Positions 47,769 through 60,400 of a stretch of 64,000 nt of DNA are shown here, piece after piece; the stretch's first letter is position 1; every line of letters starts with the position of its first letter. The notes under the pieces were generated by a model. That model searched no databases, was not told the DNA's origin, and was given only the letters and a program-made list of their open reading frames with translations. The DNA lies in NCBI GenBank assembly GCA_030248215.1, contig JASANG010003550.1, positions 1-64,000 on the forward strand. Reading direction: 5' to 3'. This DNA comes from Enoplolaimus lenunculus. Lineage: Eukaryota > Nematoda > Enoplea > Enoplida > Thoracostomopsidae. A program made the translations under genes and the position numbers.

Positions 47769-48219
47769 TAGATAGTAAACTGAAAATTTTTCGCTTCCCT
47801 TTCTCACATGAATATTTTCTATTTCCCCTGAGACCTACTTTTATGCTAGGAATTCCGGTTCTGGTAAAAGGAAATCCGGTATATTTCACTATCCGGTTCC
47901 GGTTATAAATCTGGTATTTTTTCACCGCAATTTTCCTGTATTTTCGGTATTGAAAAGTTTTCTCACTGAAAAATTGGCATATTATTCTGACTTATATTAA
48001 TATTCTAAAATTATCTGAGCGTGTATTACAATAACGTTCAATTTGCCATACTTCATATTTATCACATGTTTCCATGTTACTGCATTTGTTTCAAGATTTT
48101 GGCATTCTATGTGTTTACAGTATTAAAGACCGATAAAATAGCGATAGAAACGAATTTTTCGGTATACAAGTGTGGTTTATTTTCCGGTTCCGGTATATTT
48201 TTAGCTTTCCGTTCCGACA

Positions 48220-48443
48220 CAGGGTCTGTTCGAAGAAACTCGTATTGTCCGACACTGTGTCCAGACAGTACCGACAGTGTTCTTAGTCCCTTCGAAGGGA
48301 CTGCTGCAATAACCAACCAGCTAATTACACATTCTGTTTTAAGTCTTTATAGCTTAAGGACATTGTCGTCTTGTCCCGCCCTTAAAACCAGGTGTGTAAT
48401 TTTTTACAGTAGCATAGACAGTATTACGTGGATGACCCACTAT
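48220..48443 (+). mobile_element. Truncated copy of the 553-bp MITE family
   Basis: Shares the interior (GTCTGTTCGAAG, CCCGCCCTTAAAACCAGGT) and the right terminal repeat with the element at 1954-2506; the left end is missing. Confidence 0.75.
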
Positions 48444-48449
48444 GAAATT

Positions 48450-49000
48450 GTAAACAAAGTAATGCTGGAAAGTTGCCAAAAATACGTATGTGGAGCGTTC
48501 CAGCTTTAATATATAGATATGAAATATTAAGAAATGAGTTGAATAGAATGAAATTCAACAGTTTCTTCTCCTTTGCCATCGCCAAAGAGGCAAACTGACT
48601 AAAACACATAAATTCAGACGTTAACACGAATTCCAATTGACTTCTAGCACTTGTTTAGTGTACGAGTTGCAGCAATCAGTGTGAAGAGCTTCCCATAAAA
48701 TTTAGTAAAGTGCCTGATAGGTTCAATTGCTTAACAAACATATTAGTATCTGAATCAATGTTGTTGGTTGATGTGTTGATATCTTGAGAGAATCCAGTCC
48801 AGCGCTTTTTAAGTTCTTCTTAATTACGTAGCTAAGTATAAAGTATTGCAATCTGAAATTTAATTTTTGTAGGTTAGAAAGACTTCATTACGTTAGAGAA
48901 CGCTCGATGCGTAGTTGTAGAAACTGAGTTCTCTGTTTTGGTCTGCCTCTTCAGTGATGCCACCATTTTGAACTTCGGTTTTTTACAGTCGAGTGAAACA
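48450..49000. other. Intergenic, nothing recognised
   Basis: AT-rich with short open frames only; a 60-base match to the sequence beside the MITE at 27959-28384 near 48460-48520. Confidence 0.35.
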
Positions 49001-49009
49001 TGCGACCTG

Positions 49010-49440
49010 TGGTAAGTTGGGTAGGCTAGGGTACGACAGTTTTTAGTTCTATGTTTTCAGCAGCTGAAAATGAGGGACGCTCCCAGGAGGTTTCGAACTC
49101 GGTCGACAGATTTTTCAGTCCAGCGCGCTATCCACTGAGCCACGCCGCCTCACGATCAACTGCTGAGTTTTTCTGTTTTTATGCCTTGTAAGAACCTCAA
49201 CATTATACACATGTATCTTGGTTCTTCAATGTTTTACTGCTGCTGCATAGGAAGGCACTACATATGCAGCAGTGTTTTTACCGATGTGCAGCATCAGCAT
49301 GAGGTTATTATTTGCCTCCATACATCCGCATGTCACATCCCCCGGTTTTCCTACAAGGTCGTCCCTTGACCGCCAACTTATGTATTTTTTTGGTTCTACC
49401 GCGGCAGTTTGCCATTGCGGTCCCATCGTGGTCACCATGT
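49010..49440 (-). mobile_element. tRNA-derived SINE of a second family (minus strand)
   Basis: On the minus strand the head reads GGCGGCGTGGCTCAGTGG (A box at 49142-49132), with B box GTTCGAAACC at 49098-49089. On the far side, as read on plus, lies GGTCGTCCCTTGACCGCC and a GCGGCAGTTTGCCATTGCGG block: the inverted form of the central block in the SINE at 46464. Confidence 0.8.
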
Positions 49441-49680
49441 AATACGTTGGGTAGGCTAGGGTACGACAGTTTTTAGTTATATGTTTTCAGCAGCTGAAAA
49501 TGAGGGACGCTCCCAGGAGATTTCGAACTCGGTGGACAGATTTTTCAGTCCAGCGCGCTATCCACTGAGTTACGCCGCCTCACGATCAACTTCTGAGTTT
49601 TTCTGTTTTTATGCCTTATAAGAACCTCACAGCATCAGCATGAGGTTATTATTTGCCTCCATACATCCGCATGTCACACG
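49441..49680 (-). mobile_element. Second-family SINE, partial copy
   Basis: Same head with A- and B-box positions conserved (TTTCGAACTCGG near 49521), directly adjoining the previous copy. The body is cut short and ends in CATGAGGTTATTATTTGCC. Confidence 0.75.
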
Positions 49681-49747
49681 ACCATGGGCGTTACACCGCA
49701 CTGTCGATTGCTCCAACTTTTTCTAACATTGTGTGTGCAGATATATG

Positions 49748-50155
49748 CAGGGTGCCCGCGACCTGGAAAAACCTGAAAACACCTGATTTTTCGAAGCCCT
49801 TAGTAATAAAAATGAAAAACCTGAACAATGGCGAAGTAAAACCTGTTTGATCGATTAGATGACTTTTATTGGGGTATTTTTTCCAAGTTGGAAGAACATG
49901 ACGAGTTGTGGTCTGTCATAAAACTAGTGTTGATTATGTCTCACTGAAACGCCGCCGTGGAAAGTGGGTTCTCCATCAACAATGACAGGCTCGTTGAAAA
50001 TCTGACCAAAGATTCTTTAATTGCCCAGCGGCGTGTTTACGACGTGATTCCTAATGCCGGTGGTCCGTTAAATGTCGCCATTACTCCTGAGGTGCACATA
50101 TACCAGCACTGTTTATATTTGTTAACCTGGATCTTAGCTTTTGGTGCCAACTTTT
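49748..50155 (+). pseudogene. hAT transposase C-terminal remnant
   Basis: Begins with the typical hAT end CAGGGTGCCCGCGACCTGG followed by AAAAACCTG repeats. At about 49951-50070 it encodes AAVESGFSINNDRLVENL and then SLIAQRRVYDVI, the conserved C-terminal dimerisation region of hAT transposases. The N-terminal and catalytic parts are absent, so this is an internally deleted, non-autonomous remnant. Confidence 0.8.
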
Positions 50156-50578
50156 CAGGGTGCATCCGGAATTCCGATTGCGATTAGAATTCCGATTCAA
50201 ACCGAGTTCCGATTCCGGTTGCATAATCAATCGGAATCGGAATTTTTAAGTCTTAATTTTAATCCTATTTGTTGTGATAAGTTGCATAACAATTCTGTAT
50301 CATTTATCTATTAAATTTAATTGCATTGGACGAGTTAATTTATCAATAATACATAGTAAGTTTAGCTATGTAGAACCAAAAATCATCGCCAGTTTGTTCA
50401 TGAGACGTTTTTGAAATATGTTACTAGCCATCAGACACACTAAATCATTATTATATTTGCTAATGAAAATTATCCGTACACTCGCAAATTTTCTAGTTCC
50501 GATTCCGCTTATAATTCCGGTATAAATTTGCTCTTCCGATTCCGATTCTGGCATAATTCAGTTCCGCTATGCACCCTG
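50156..50578. mobile_element. Second hAT-type MITE with perfect 8-bp target duplication
   Basis: Ends CAGGGTGCATCCGGAATTCC and GCTATGCACCCTG, flanked by CAACTTTT on both sides (50148-50155 and 50579-50586). The interior differs from the element at 38213 and uses GATTCCGATT motifs. It lies within or directly beside the hAT transposase remnant. Confidence 0.92.
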
Positions 50579-50779
50579 CAACTTTTATACAGTCTTCTGG
50601 AGCTATTTACGTATATAGTAACTAAATTACCGGCAATTTTATTGAACTTCGGTCATTCAGTAATGGTGACATTTGTTTCTAAATTGGCATGGTCTCGACG
50701 AGAGGTACACTCACTATTTACATTTACTCCGAAATTTATGCTGAAAGTGATCTAGTGCTTCCCTACTGTACATAGTGTG

Positions 50780-51465
50780 ATACGTTGGGTAGACTGGGGT
50801 AATACGGTTTTAATTCTGAGTGCTCAGCAGTTGAAAATGAGGGACATTCACAGGAGGTTTCGAATTCGGTCGACAGATTATCAGTCCAGCGCACTAGCCA
50901 CTCAGCCACACCGCCTCACAATCTACTGTTGAGTTTTTCTGTTTTTATGCCTTATACGAATCTCAATATTATGCACAGGTATCTTGGTTCTTCCATGTTT
51001 TACTGCTGCTATATATGAAGGCACCACATATGCAGCAGTGGCTTACCGCGATGTACAGCATCAGCATGAGGTTATTTCTTGTCTCCATGCACCCGCATAT
51101 CACATCTCCCGGTTTATCTGCCAGGTCGTCCCTTGACTGCCAACTTATGTATTTTTGGTTCTGCCGCGGCAGATTGCCATTGTGGTTTCATCGTGGTCAC
51201 CATGTGATAAGTTGAGTAGGCTGGCGTACGACGGTTTTGGTTCTGAGTGCTCAGCAGTTGAAAATTAGGGACATTCCCAGGAGATTTCGAACTGGGTCGA
51301 CAGATTATCAGTCCAGTCTGGCTTCTCCACAGCTTGAAAATTTCCGCCGGGGGAAAATGCAAATTTCGAAAAGTGCTCGCCCCCCCGCTATGGAGAAGCC
51401 AGCCAGTTGATGTACAGCATCAGCATGAGGTTATTACTTATCTCCATGCATCTGCATGTCACACG
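50780..51465 (-). mobile_element. Second-family SINE copies upstream of SF3B3
   Basis: A full copy at about 50780-51211, then a partial head at 51212-51330 and a tail fragment at 51410-51465. The last fragment ends about 24 bases before the SF3B3 start codon, so SINE sequence forms the immediate upstream region or first-intron end of that gene. Confidence 0.75.
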
Positions 51466-51488
51466 TAGGTTTCAGTTTTTCTAGAAAC

Positions 51489-54400
51489 ATGTATTTATAT
51501 AATTTGACACTACAGCGGTCAACCGCTATAACTGCAGCGGTGCGTGGCAACTTTTCTGGCACGAAGCAGCAAGAAATTTGTGTGTCGCGTGGCAAAATAT
51601 TAGAACTGCTTAAACCTGATCCCAATACTGGCAAAGTATATACCCTATTGACACACGAAGTGTTTGGGGTTATTCGCGCGCTAATGGCTTTCCGACTGAC
51701 TGGAGGTACTAAAGGTAAGAATATGTTGTTAAATGTTTTGTTTCTGTGCACTAGTGTTGTCCATGACGGGTCCCAAGGTGTCTGTGTAAGTGTGGATAAT
51801 TTTGAGTTTCAGAGTTAGCGTTGAACGTTTTGTTGGTATATGATACCTGGTGCAGCATAAGTGTATGCTCAAGGTGGTACCAGGGTGCAGCCGGAATTCC
51901 GGTTCCGGCAATTTTTGACCTTCCGGTTCTGGTTCCGGTGAATTCTTACCGGAATTAAAAATACCGGTATTAATTTTGGTCGGTGGAAATTAAGATATTT
52001 TACTAAAAATGACGATTAAAAGTAAGTAGATTTCATTCGTATAGTATGTAAGCCTTGACAATCACCGAAAATAAACCATCCAAGGTAGAATGCGCTGTCG
52101 TGGATAAATCTAAAATACAGGAGATAAAGCGAAAACCTATCTCCCACTAAGGATTATTTCACCAATAATATTCAAAAAAATTTAAAATGAATTGTTCGGG
52201 GGCTTGTATTGTTCATTTTCAGGTTCCGGTAACTTGTAATTCCGGTTGCACCCTGACTTGTACATATATCGCTAGAACAAATTGTAATATCGGACGCGTG
52301 GTGTATTAATGGGTAGACGCCTGACGCACAATCGATTCCCGGTATGGTCATAACTTTCGGAAAAAATTTAGGGGAAAACTTCGCAGCCGGAGCCGGATGT
52401 CGATTTTTTTGCCGGAACGTAGCCGGAGCCGGATATCCGGTGGCACCTTGGTTCGTACTTATGTATATTTCTACTTTCACTTAACACTATATATTAAAAA
52501 CTTATTAAGCCATAAGACAATGAATACAAGAATAAATAGTATCATTATTCTAATATATATTCACCATGGCCAGATATCGCGGAGGCGAACAGAACAAGTA
52601 ATAGGTTTTGAACTTTATTAATTTGACACTCAAATTCAAATGATTTTGATATTCGAACGCAGATTGTATACATTGTTTGTGTTTGCCAAAGAATTGCGTG
52701 CAGAAACTAATGGAACGCTGAAAAATTCATGACGCATTTCTCGTTCGATTGTGGTCGTGCTAATTTTAAATCGTTAGACTGCCGGTTCTCAAATATTTGA
52801 CAATTTGTATAAAATTACTAAAACTAAGTACTTGAAGATACTTCTTGCGCTTCATTGCGTTGTAGATTTAGTAGGAAACTAAGCGTAAGCTTGAAAAGTG
52901 TGGCAGCCGAATTTATATCACGAAACATGAAACTGTGTAGTTATATATTTGAAATTTGAATTATCGTTGAATGTTTCAGATTTTATCGTTGTTGGTTCTG
53001 ATTCTGGTCGGATTGTTATCCTCGAGTATATTCAGTCTAAAAATATTTTTGAAAAGGTGGGTTTTACTTTTAAGCTACGAACGTGCAGTTTTACAGTAGT
53101 AGTAAGTAATTTTATCAAACTTTCTATTTAAACAATATTTTAAAAAAAATTTTTATGAAGCCGATCTGTCTTTAGCCCTAGAAAAACATAATCGGAGTGT
53201 ATAGGTCAATTGTTTTTCAGGTCCATCAAGAAACATTTGGCAAATCTGGGTGTCGTCGTATTGTTCCTGGTCAGCTTCTAGCGATTGATCCCAAAGGCAG
53301 AGCTATTATGATCGGTAAGCAATACATTACCAGGCTTTTTTCGGTGACAACTGTTTACTTCTTGATTTGTTATTATGTTTAAACAAATCTGGTTGATTTT
53401 ATAAAATTGCTGCTCTCGTGATTCTGAGGATAATGGCACCTTTTAACCAGTGCAGAAGTGAATGGTTAATGTTTTGATTAAAATCCAAATTAAAAAATTT
53501 AAATATGAATGGTTGTACATCGATTGAAAGAATCGTGTTTCAGGCGCAATTGAAAAACAAAAACTTGTGTATATAATGAATAGAGATGCGGCTGCACATT
53601 TGACGATTTCGTCTCCACTTGAAGCGCACAAAGCGTATACAATATGTTTTGACATGGTTGGCGTTGACGTTGGATTTGATAATCCTATGTTTGCTTGTAT
53701 TGAAATTGACTATGAGGTGAGTCTTGTTTTGCTGTTAAGGTGCTAGCACATCCGTTGTGTTCGCGGTACGGAATCTGAAAGATACAATGTTTCCTTTAAA
53801 GTGACTAAACTAAAAAACTTTACAGGAAAGCTTTCATCTAGTTACGCACTTTTTGGTCTCGCAGTTTCACGGTTATTGGTTGGTTTTCAAATCGAAATGA
53901 GCCAGGCTCTTTTTCAGTGTTTGTTAGGTGTGGCTGGGCATGGACGTAATGCCAACCCTGCTGGATAACCGCCGTGCAAATTTTTTATACATCGAAACTA
54001 TGCGTACTTGTGCAATCATAAAGTGTGTACAAGTTTAAATCAGTTTTGTTAGAACAACAATCAAACTTGAAGTTACGGTGTTTGAATAAACATAATCTGG
54101 TGCACATACACAATTTTCTGCGTCTACAACTTCAAAAGTCTGGATATTTTACTTTTTTCGATGTGTTAACCTGCTAAACGTATGCTGTCCCCTTATGGTG
54201 AATAGTTAATTAACCGGTTCTGGGGTCTTTAGGTTGAAAATGTACCCAATTAGACCTTTTCCTTTGCTACATTTTAGGAAAGCGACAGTGATCCCACGGG
54301 AGACGCGGAGAAAAACACGAAGCAAATGTTGACATTTTACGAATTGGATTTGGGATTGAATCATGTGGTCAGAAAATATGCCGAACCTTTAAATGAAATG

Positions 54401-57400
54401 GCCAATCATTTAATATCGGGTAACGATTAGTGCTTGCGTTGAGAACTTCAGCTCGAGAGTTATACGCATATCGGATCTCCAGATAAAACTGATGTTTTAA
54501 ATTTAACGTAAAAGAAAAAATATGTCACACGGTTGGTGCAATTTGTCAATGTTTTACTTTTTTGTTTTAGTTCCTGGTGGGACTGACGGGCCTGGTGGTG
54601 TATTGATTTGCTGCGAAAATTATATTATTTTCAAGAATCTCGGAGATCAGCCTGATATACGGTGTCCAATACCTAGAAGACGGGTTAGCCAAATGATATT
54701 TTAGTATAATTTTTAGGTTTCTAGAACGTAATCACACTGTATTCCAAATTTAGGCACAATGAGCTACATAGGAAAGAAAAATGTCAAAGGCGATTGCAGA
54801 TAGTCAATTTTATCACTGAATTGTTTCGCACCAAACTGAACAATCAAATCCTTAAGAATAAAATTGAAAATATAGTAATAATGTTGTATATGGATGTTGC
54901 TATAATTTTTTACTGTTTTAATGAATCAAATTCTGTTGTTTTATTTAATCAAAGCACTTTGTGGCGTTTACAATGCAGTCTTTTTAGAACGATTTGGATG
55001 ATCCAGAACGAGGAATGATAATCATTTGTTCGGCTACTCATAAGACGAAGGTATTTTGATTGATCTTTTATTTTTCTCATAAGATACGTAACTAAATCCG
55101 CTACTAAAAACTGTACGTGAACTATGAATGTATGAGGGTTTTAATGCTCCTCTGCTCTGCTAATTATTATAGTCAAATGTTACAGTTTAGTTCAGTTTGA
55201 TAGTAATTTTGTTTATTTCAGTTGATGTTCTTTTTTCTGGTGCAAACAGAACAAGGCGATGTGTTCAAGATTACGCTAGAAACAGACGAAGACATGGTAC
55301 GTGAAGAACTTTGGTTAACTTAGGTTGTATAAAAGCTCGGTACTAATCAGTACAAACGTGTTTCATATTTTCGTAAAAACCTAGGTCGCGCCTTTTATTT
55401 TATTAACTGATAAATATAAATATCTCCAATTACTATTTAAATGCTGTGTTGTAAACTTGACTACGCTCATTTCTCTATATTTTCAGGTAACGGAGATTAA
55501 AATTAAATATTTCGATACAACGCCTGTTGCGTCGTCTATGTGTGTTTTGAAAACTGGATTTCTGTTTGTAGCTGCAGAGTTTGGGAATCAGTAAGCTTAC
55601 ACCGGAATCTGCTGCTTTTAATTTATTCTAATTTTAACGTGTTTTGTAGTTTTTAGATCACTAATACTGAATGTGTTTTATTTCTTTTTTGCTCACCTTT
55701 GGAGTTTATATTCGGTTATTGAAATTATTGATGAGCTTTTGCTTTAGCAGAAGTAGTCTTCAGCTTTAAAAAATTTTCCTAATTCCAGACCGATTTGCTG
55801 CCATGAGTTGCGGACAAAGTTTTTAACAACAGTCCAGCTTTTACACTTATTATTGTTTAGCCTTCTTTATCAAATCGCGAAACTTGGTGACGATGATGAT
55901 GAGCCGGAGTTTTCGTCGGCGATGCCACTGGAAGAAGGAGATACGTTCTTTTTTGCCCCTCGTGCATTGACGAATTTAGTTCTCGTAGATGAAATGGACA
56001 GCCTGTCACCGATTATGTACTGCCAGGTGAGTGAGGTTGTTACATTTGGTCGACGACAAAATATGAACGAAAACATTTTATGGGCGGTAAAATTTTAATA
56101 TTGGTTAACAGTCCGAAATGAAAACTGGTGTACTGGTGCTAGCTATTAATTTTTACTTTAGATTGCGGATTTGGCGAACGAAGACACTCCGCAGTTGTAC
56201 ACAGTTTGTGGACGTGGACCTAGGTCTTCGTTGAAGATATTACGCCATGGGCTAGAAGTGCGTTTTGTTTTTTGAATTGTACAGTCACTGACAGAATTAA
56301 GTGCAACGCCGGTCGCGACCCAAACGCGGTTCGAATCGCGATCGCTCACAGGCGCAATCGCGATCGCTCGCAACCGCAATTTACGTGGACGCAAAAACCG
56401 CGACTATGACCGCGGTTCAAACCGCGACTGTGACCGCGGTTCAAACCGCGACTGCGAACGCAATTAAAATCGCGTCTACGATCGCGTCTCAAACCGCTAC
56501 TGCGGACGCAATTAAAATCGCGTCTATGATAGCGTCTCAAACCGTGTTTGAGACGCGATCGCTGAAACACTCAGACGCGGCTACAAAACCGCAACCGCAA
56601 CCGCAGTGGACGCAGTCGCGGTTTCTGCGCACTTAATTCTGTCCGTGACGGTATGTATTAAAAAGTTTAAGATGATTGTCTATGTTAATGTTGATATTCT
56701 CAAATGTGTATAGCGCCTGTCAACTGGGATGGGTGTTAAGCTCATGAAACAAAACGTGCTGAATTTTGAAGCTTACTATTTTGTGATTCGAAAGTTACAA
56801 ATCAGTTAACGTCGTACAATTGAATGCATTCATTGAGCATGAAACGCTAGTTTGACGTGTGCTTAAGGAATGGAATCTGAGCGTTTAGTGCTCTCTTGAG
56901 CACTAAGGTTTTTTGTTGTGGTGAAACGAATAAGCAGGTCTCCGAGAATAGTTTGGTTTAAGGTATCTGAAATGGCTGTTTCCGGTTTGCCTGGTAATCC
57001 TAACGCGGTATGGACAGTCAAAAAGCATATTGACGGTAAGCAATATACGCAATATAAATAATGAATATGATTTCTTATACCACGGTTTTCTGCAAGCTTA
57101 TTTTTGAAGCGAAGTGAGTAGCGAAGATGTTATTTCTGATTTCTGGGGAATCAAATGTAACTTCCCCAGTATTAAATAAGTTGAAGTTAGGTATCAAACT
57201 ATTAACCTTTGACGTGCATGTCTATATTATGCGCCGAGAGAAGCGTGTAAACCAAATGCTAATTTTGATATATCTGGCCTCTTCCTTTTCAAATATTTTG
57301 TAGGAGGCCATCAATGAATCTGGCGCAAACGAAACTAGTCCTGCCACCACCACTAGGTTTTGCACGGTATATTTTATAAAAAATGTTACATAGTGTTTGA

Positions 57401-60400
57401 TTTTGGCTGTGATTTTAACACAGACGACAGACTTATAACGATCGAATGTGCTGGTCCGCGGATCAAACTGGTAATCATGTGATTGTAGCATTTCAGATGA
57501 ATACGACGCGTACATTGTTGTATCGTTCGTTAACGCAACACTTGTTTTGAGTATTGGTGAAACTGTTGAAGAAGTGACAGATTCGGGTTTTCTTGGCACA
57601 ACGCCAACGCTGTCGTGTTCTCTGCTAGGGGAAGATGCTTTGCTGCAGGTTTGTTTTGTGTTACAAAATTTGGTTCATGTCACATTATTCGGTTTCATTA
57701 ATAAGGCAATAGGTTTACTCGCGCCATTTTTTATGTCGAAATTGGCTTTGTTTGTGACCGCAAAAAATTAAAAAGCATGATTAAGTACAAAATCAGAGAA
57801 TTTTTATAGAAAATGGTTAAAGATGATTTCATGAAATTTCTACGGCAGGCAGGGCTATAAAATCCAAACGTTGACAGATGGAATCTTTCAAATGTGTGTG
57901 TATCTGACAGGTAATAACGAACGCCCTGTTGTTAATTATGATTTCAGATTTATCCTGATGGTATTCGTCATATTCGCGCAGATAAACGTGTAAACGAATG
58001 GAAATCTCCTGGCAAAAAGACAATCAACAAATGCGCTGTAAATCAGCGTCAAGTGGTTATTGCATTGACCGGAGGCGAGCTGGTATATTTTGAAATGGAT
58101 CCGGTGAGTAAGGCAAAGATGGAGGAAGGACAAAAAATCATGAGACAGTGCCCTTTGTTGTTCTGGATATTGTGTTTTTTATGAAAGTGCAGATGATGGC
58201 TTTGGCTATTTGTGCAAACAAACATTAAAGGCCGCGTTATATTCACCACAAAGTAATTCGCTAACAGGACAACCCCAAAGTCTTGCCGTTAGCCACATTG
58301 AAGGCGCACACTTTCATCTTTAGACAAGGAAACCATTTTTTTGCTTTAATCTGAGGTTGTTGGTATGTTTTTCAGACCGGCCAATTAAATGAATACACCG
58401 AACGTAAAGAATTATCGAGTGAAGTTGTTTGCATGGGACTTGCGCACGTCCCTTTGGGCGAACAACGCTCACGATTTCTTGCGGTTGGTCTGACAGATCG
58501 AACTGTTCGCATTGTTTCACTGGATCCATCGGTAAGTCTCATTTACGTACCTTTCTTTCCAGGAAGATATGAGTTAATAATCATTTTTTGTGGGAACAAC
58601 ACGTGTTTGGGATAGTCGTGTGAAGCCAGGATTTTTTAAATTTTAGGCTTGCGCCTAATTTTGCCCAAATATACTTCCATAGCGTCAAATCAGAAAATAT
58701 GCTGTGTGGTTTTTCATTGCACTGCCTTTTATACATGCTGGTTTTCGTTTTGCTTTTGTAGAAACTTTGAAAGTTGAGCATATAATATTTGTATAACGTA
58801 TAATTAGGATTGCCTGTCGCCGCTTAGCATGCAAGCGCTACCAGATACTCCAGAATCTCTGGCAATTGTTGAAATGGGAGGTGGCGATACTCAAGCAACG
58901 TTGTTTCTAAACATTGGCCTTGAGGTTAGTTGTCTTATGCTTTAAAGGTACAGTTCAGTTTCACATATTATGGCGGTACTCAGCAACTGATGCATTAAAG
59001 ATACAGTTCAATTTCACATGAATTTATAATTTGAGACGTGATTTTAGGGTTTTCACTGCCTGAAATACTATTTATTATTTAAAGGACTAGTATATCTTGA
59101 GTGTGGCTGTGGGCTTTCGAGTCTGTTTAGTCTGATACAAGAACCACTTATTATGAGTTTTGTCATTCTATTTTAGTTTATCATGTTTCCATTTATGTAA
59201 CTCATCGTATTCTGCTTACGTTTTAGAACGGTGTTTTGTTGCGCACTGTACTGGATTCAACCACTGGAGATCTGAGCGATACAAGAACACGTTATTTGGG
59301 CGCACGGCCAGTTAAATTGTTTCGTGTCAAAATGCAAGGAAACGACGCCGTTAGTTGTTTTTTTTATTTTAAGTTAAAGCTAATCGTCTGTAGAGGTCAT
59401 ATAGCGGCATGATATAATTTCAAAGCTATTGATATGAATGAAAGTTATACAGAACTGAAAATGGACCAAATGTACGCGAAATTTGCAACGAAAGTAGAAT
59501 ATGCAATTATTTTTTAATAAATTTGTTCCTAAAGGTCATTTGTTAAATTGCTCAGAATATTCGCTGCATATTCATTTTAAATGCTATTACTATTGCCGTT
59601 GTAATGATAATTTTTACCAAGTTTTCTGCGTTTTTAGATTCTGGCTATGTCAAGCCGTACGTGGCTGCTTTATTTCTATCAAAATCGCTTTCATTTGACT
59701 CCGCTAAGTTATGAAGCTTTAGAATATGCGTCTGGTTTTGTGTCTGAGCAATGTCCAGAAGGTATCGTTGCAATATCAACGAATACTCTTAGGTACGTAA
59801 AAAAACTCAGCTGACCTCCCCCACGTTTTTCCGCCTCTCTCCTGCAAACACCAAAGTTTTCTACAATTTCCTGATTTTAAATATCATTTACACCACTTTA
59901 ACTACGTCGCATGAATTGTAAGTCGACATGTGGTGTCTAAACAGATAATTTTTGAGCCTATGACTTCTAAATAATCACCTATCAAGGGTGCAAAACGTAA
60001 AGACACGACTTTTATGCACGAAAAACATACTACTGCTCCCCCTATTTCCACATTTTGCCTACCTTACCTCAGCGTACTGGAACTAGCTTTTACTGCTGTC
60101 ATATTTAAATTTAGTTTAATTTTACGTCAATCATAATTTCTTTCTCTTCTGAAGCATTACTTCCATAGTGTCGAGTCGATTTTATGCATCTTTGAATATT
60201 TAGAAATTATATATAGAATATTGTTAGGTTTTAAATAAAATATCGATTGTTTTAGGATTTTGGCACTAGAAAAGTTAGGTGCAGTGTTTAATCAGGTCAA
60301 CATGCCACTTCATTATACACCGCGAAAATTTATTATTCATCCTGATTCGAGCAATATGATTATTCTTGAAACTGACCATAACGCCTATACGGACCAAGTG

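Noticed and set aside
49089-49145. tRNA gene candidate on the minus strand
   Set aside because: The same head occurs in several adjacent copies with a common non-tRNA body, so it is a SINE.
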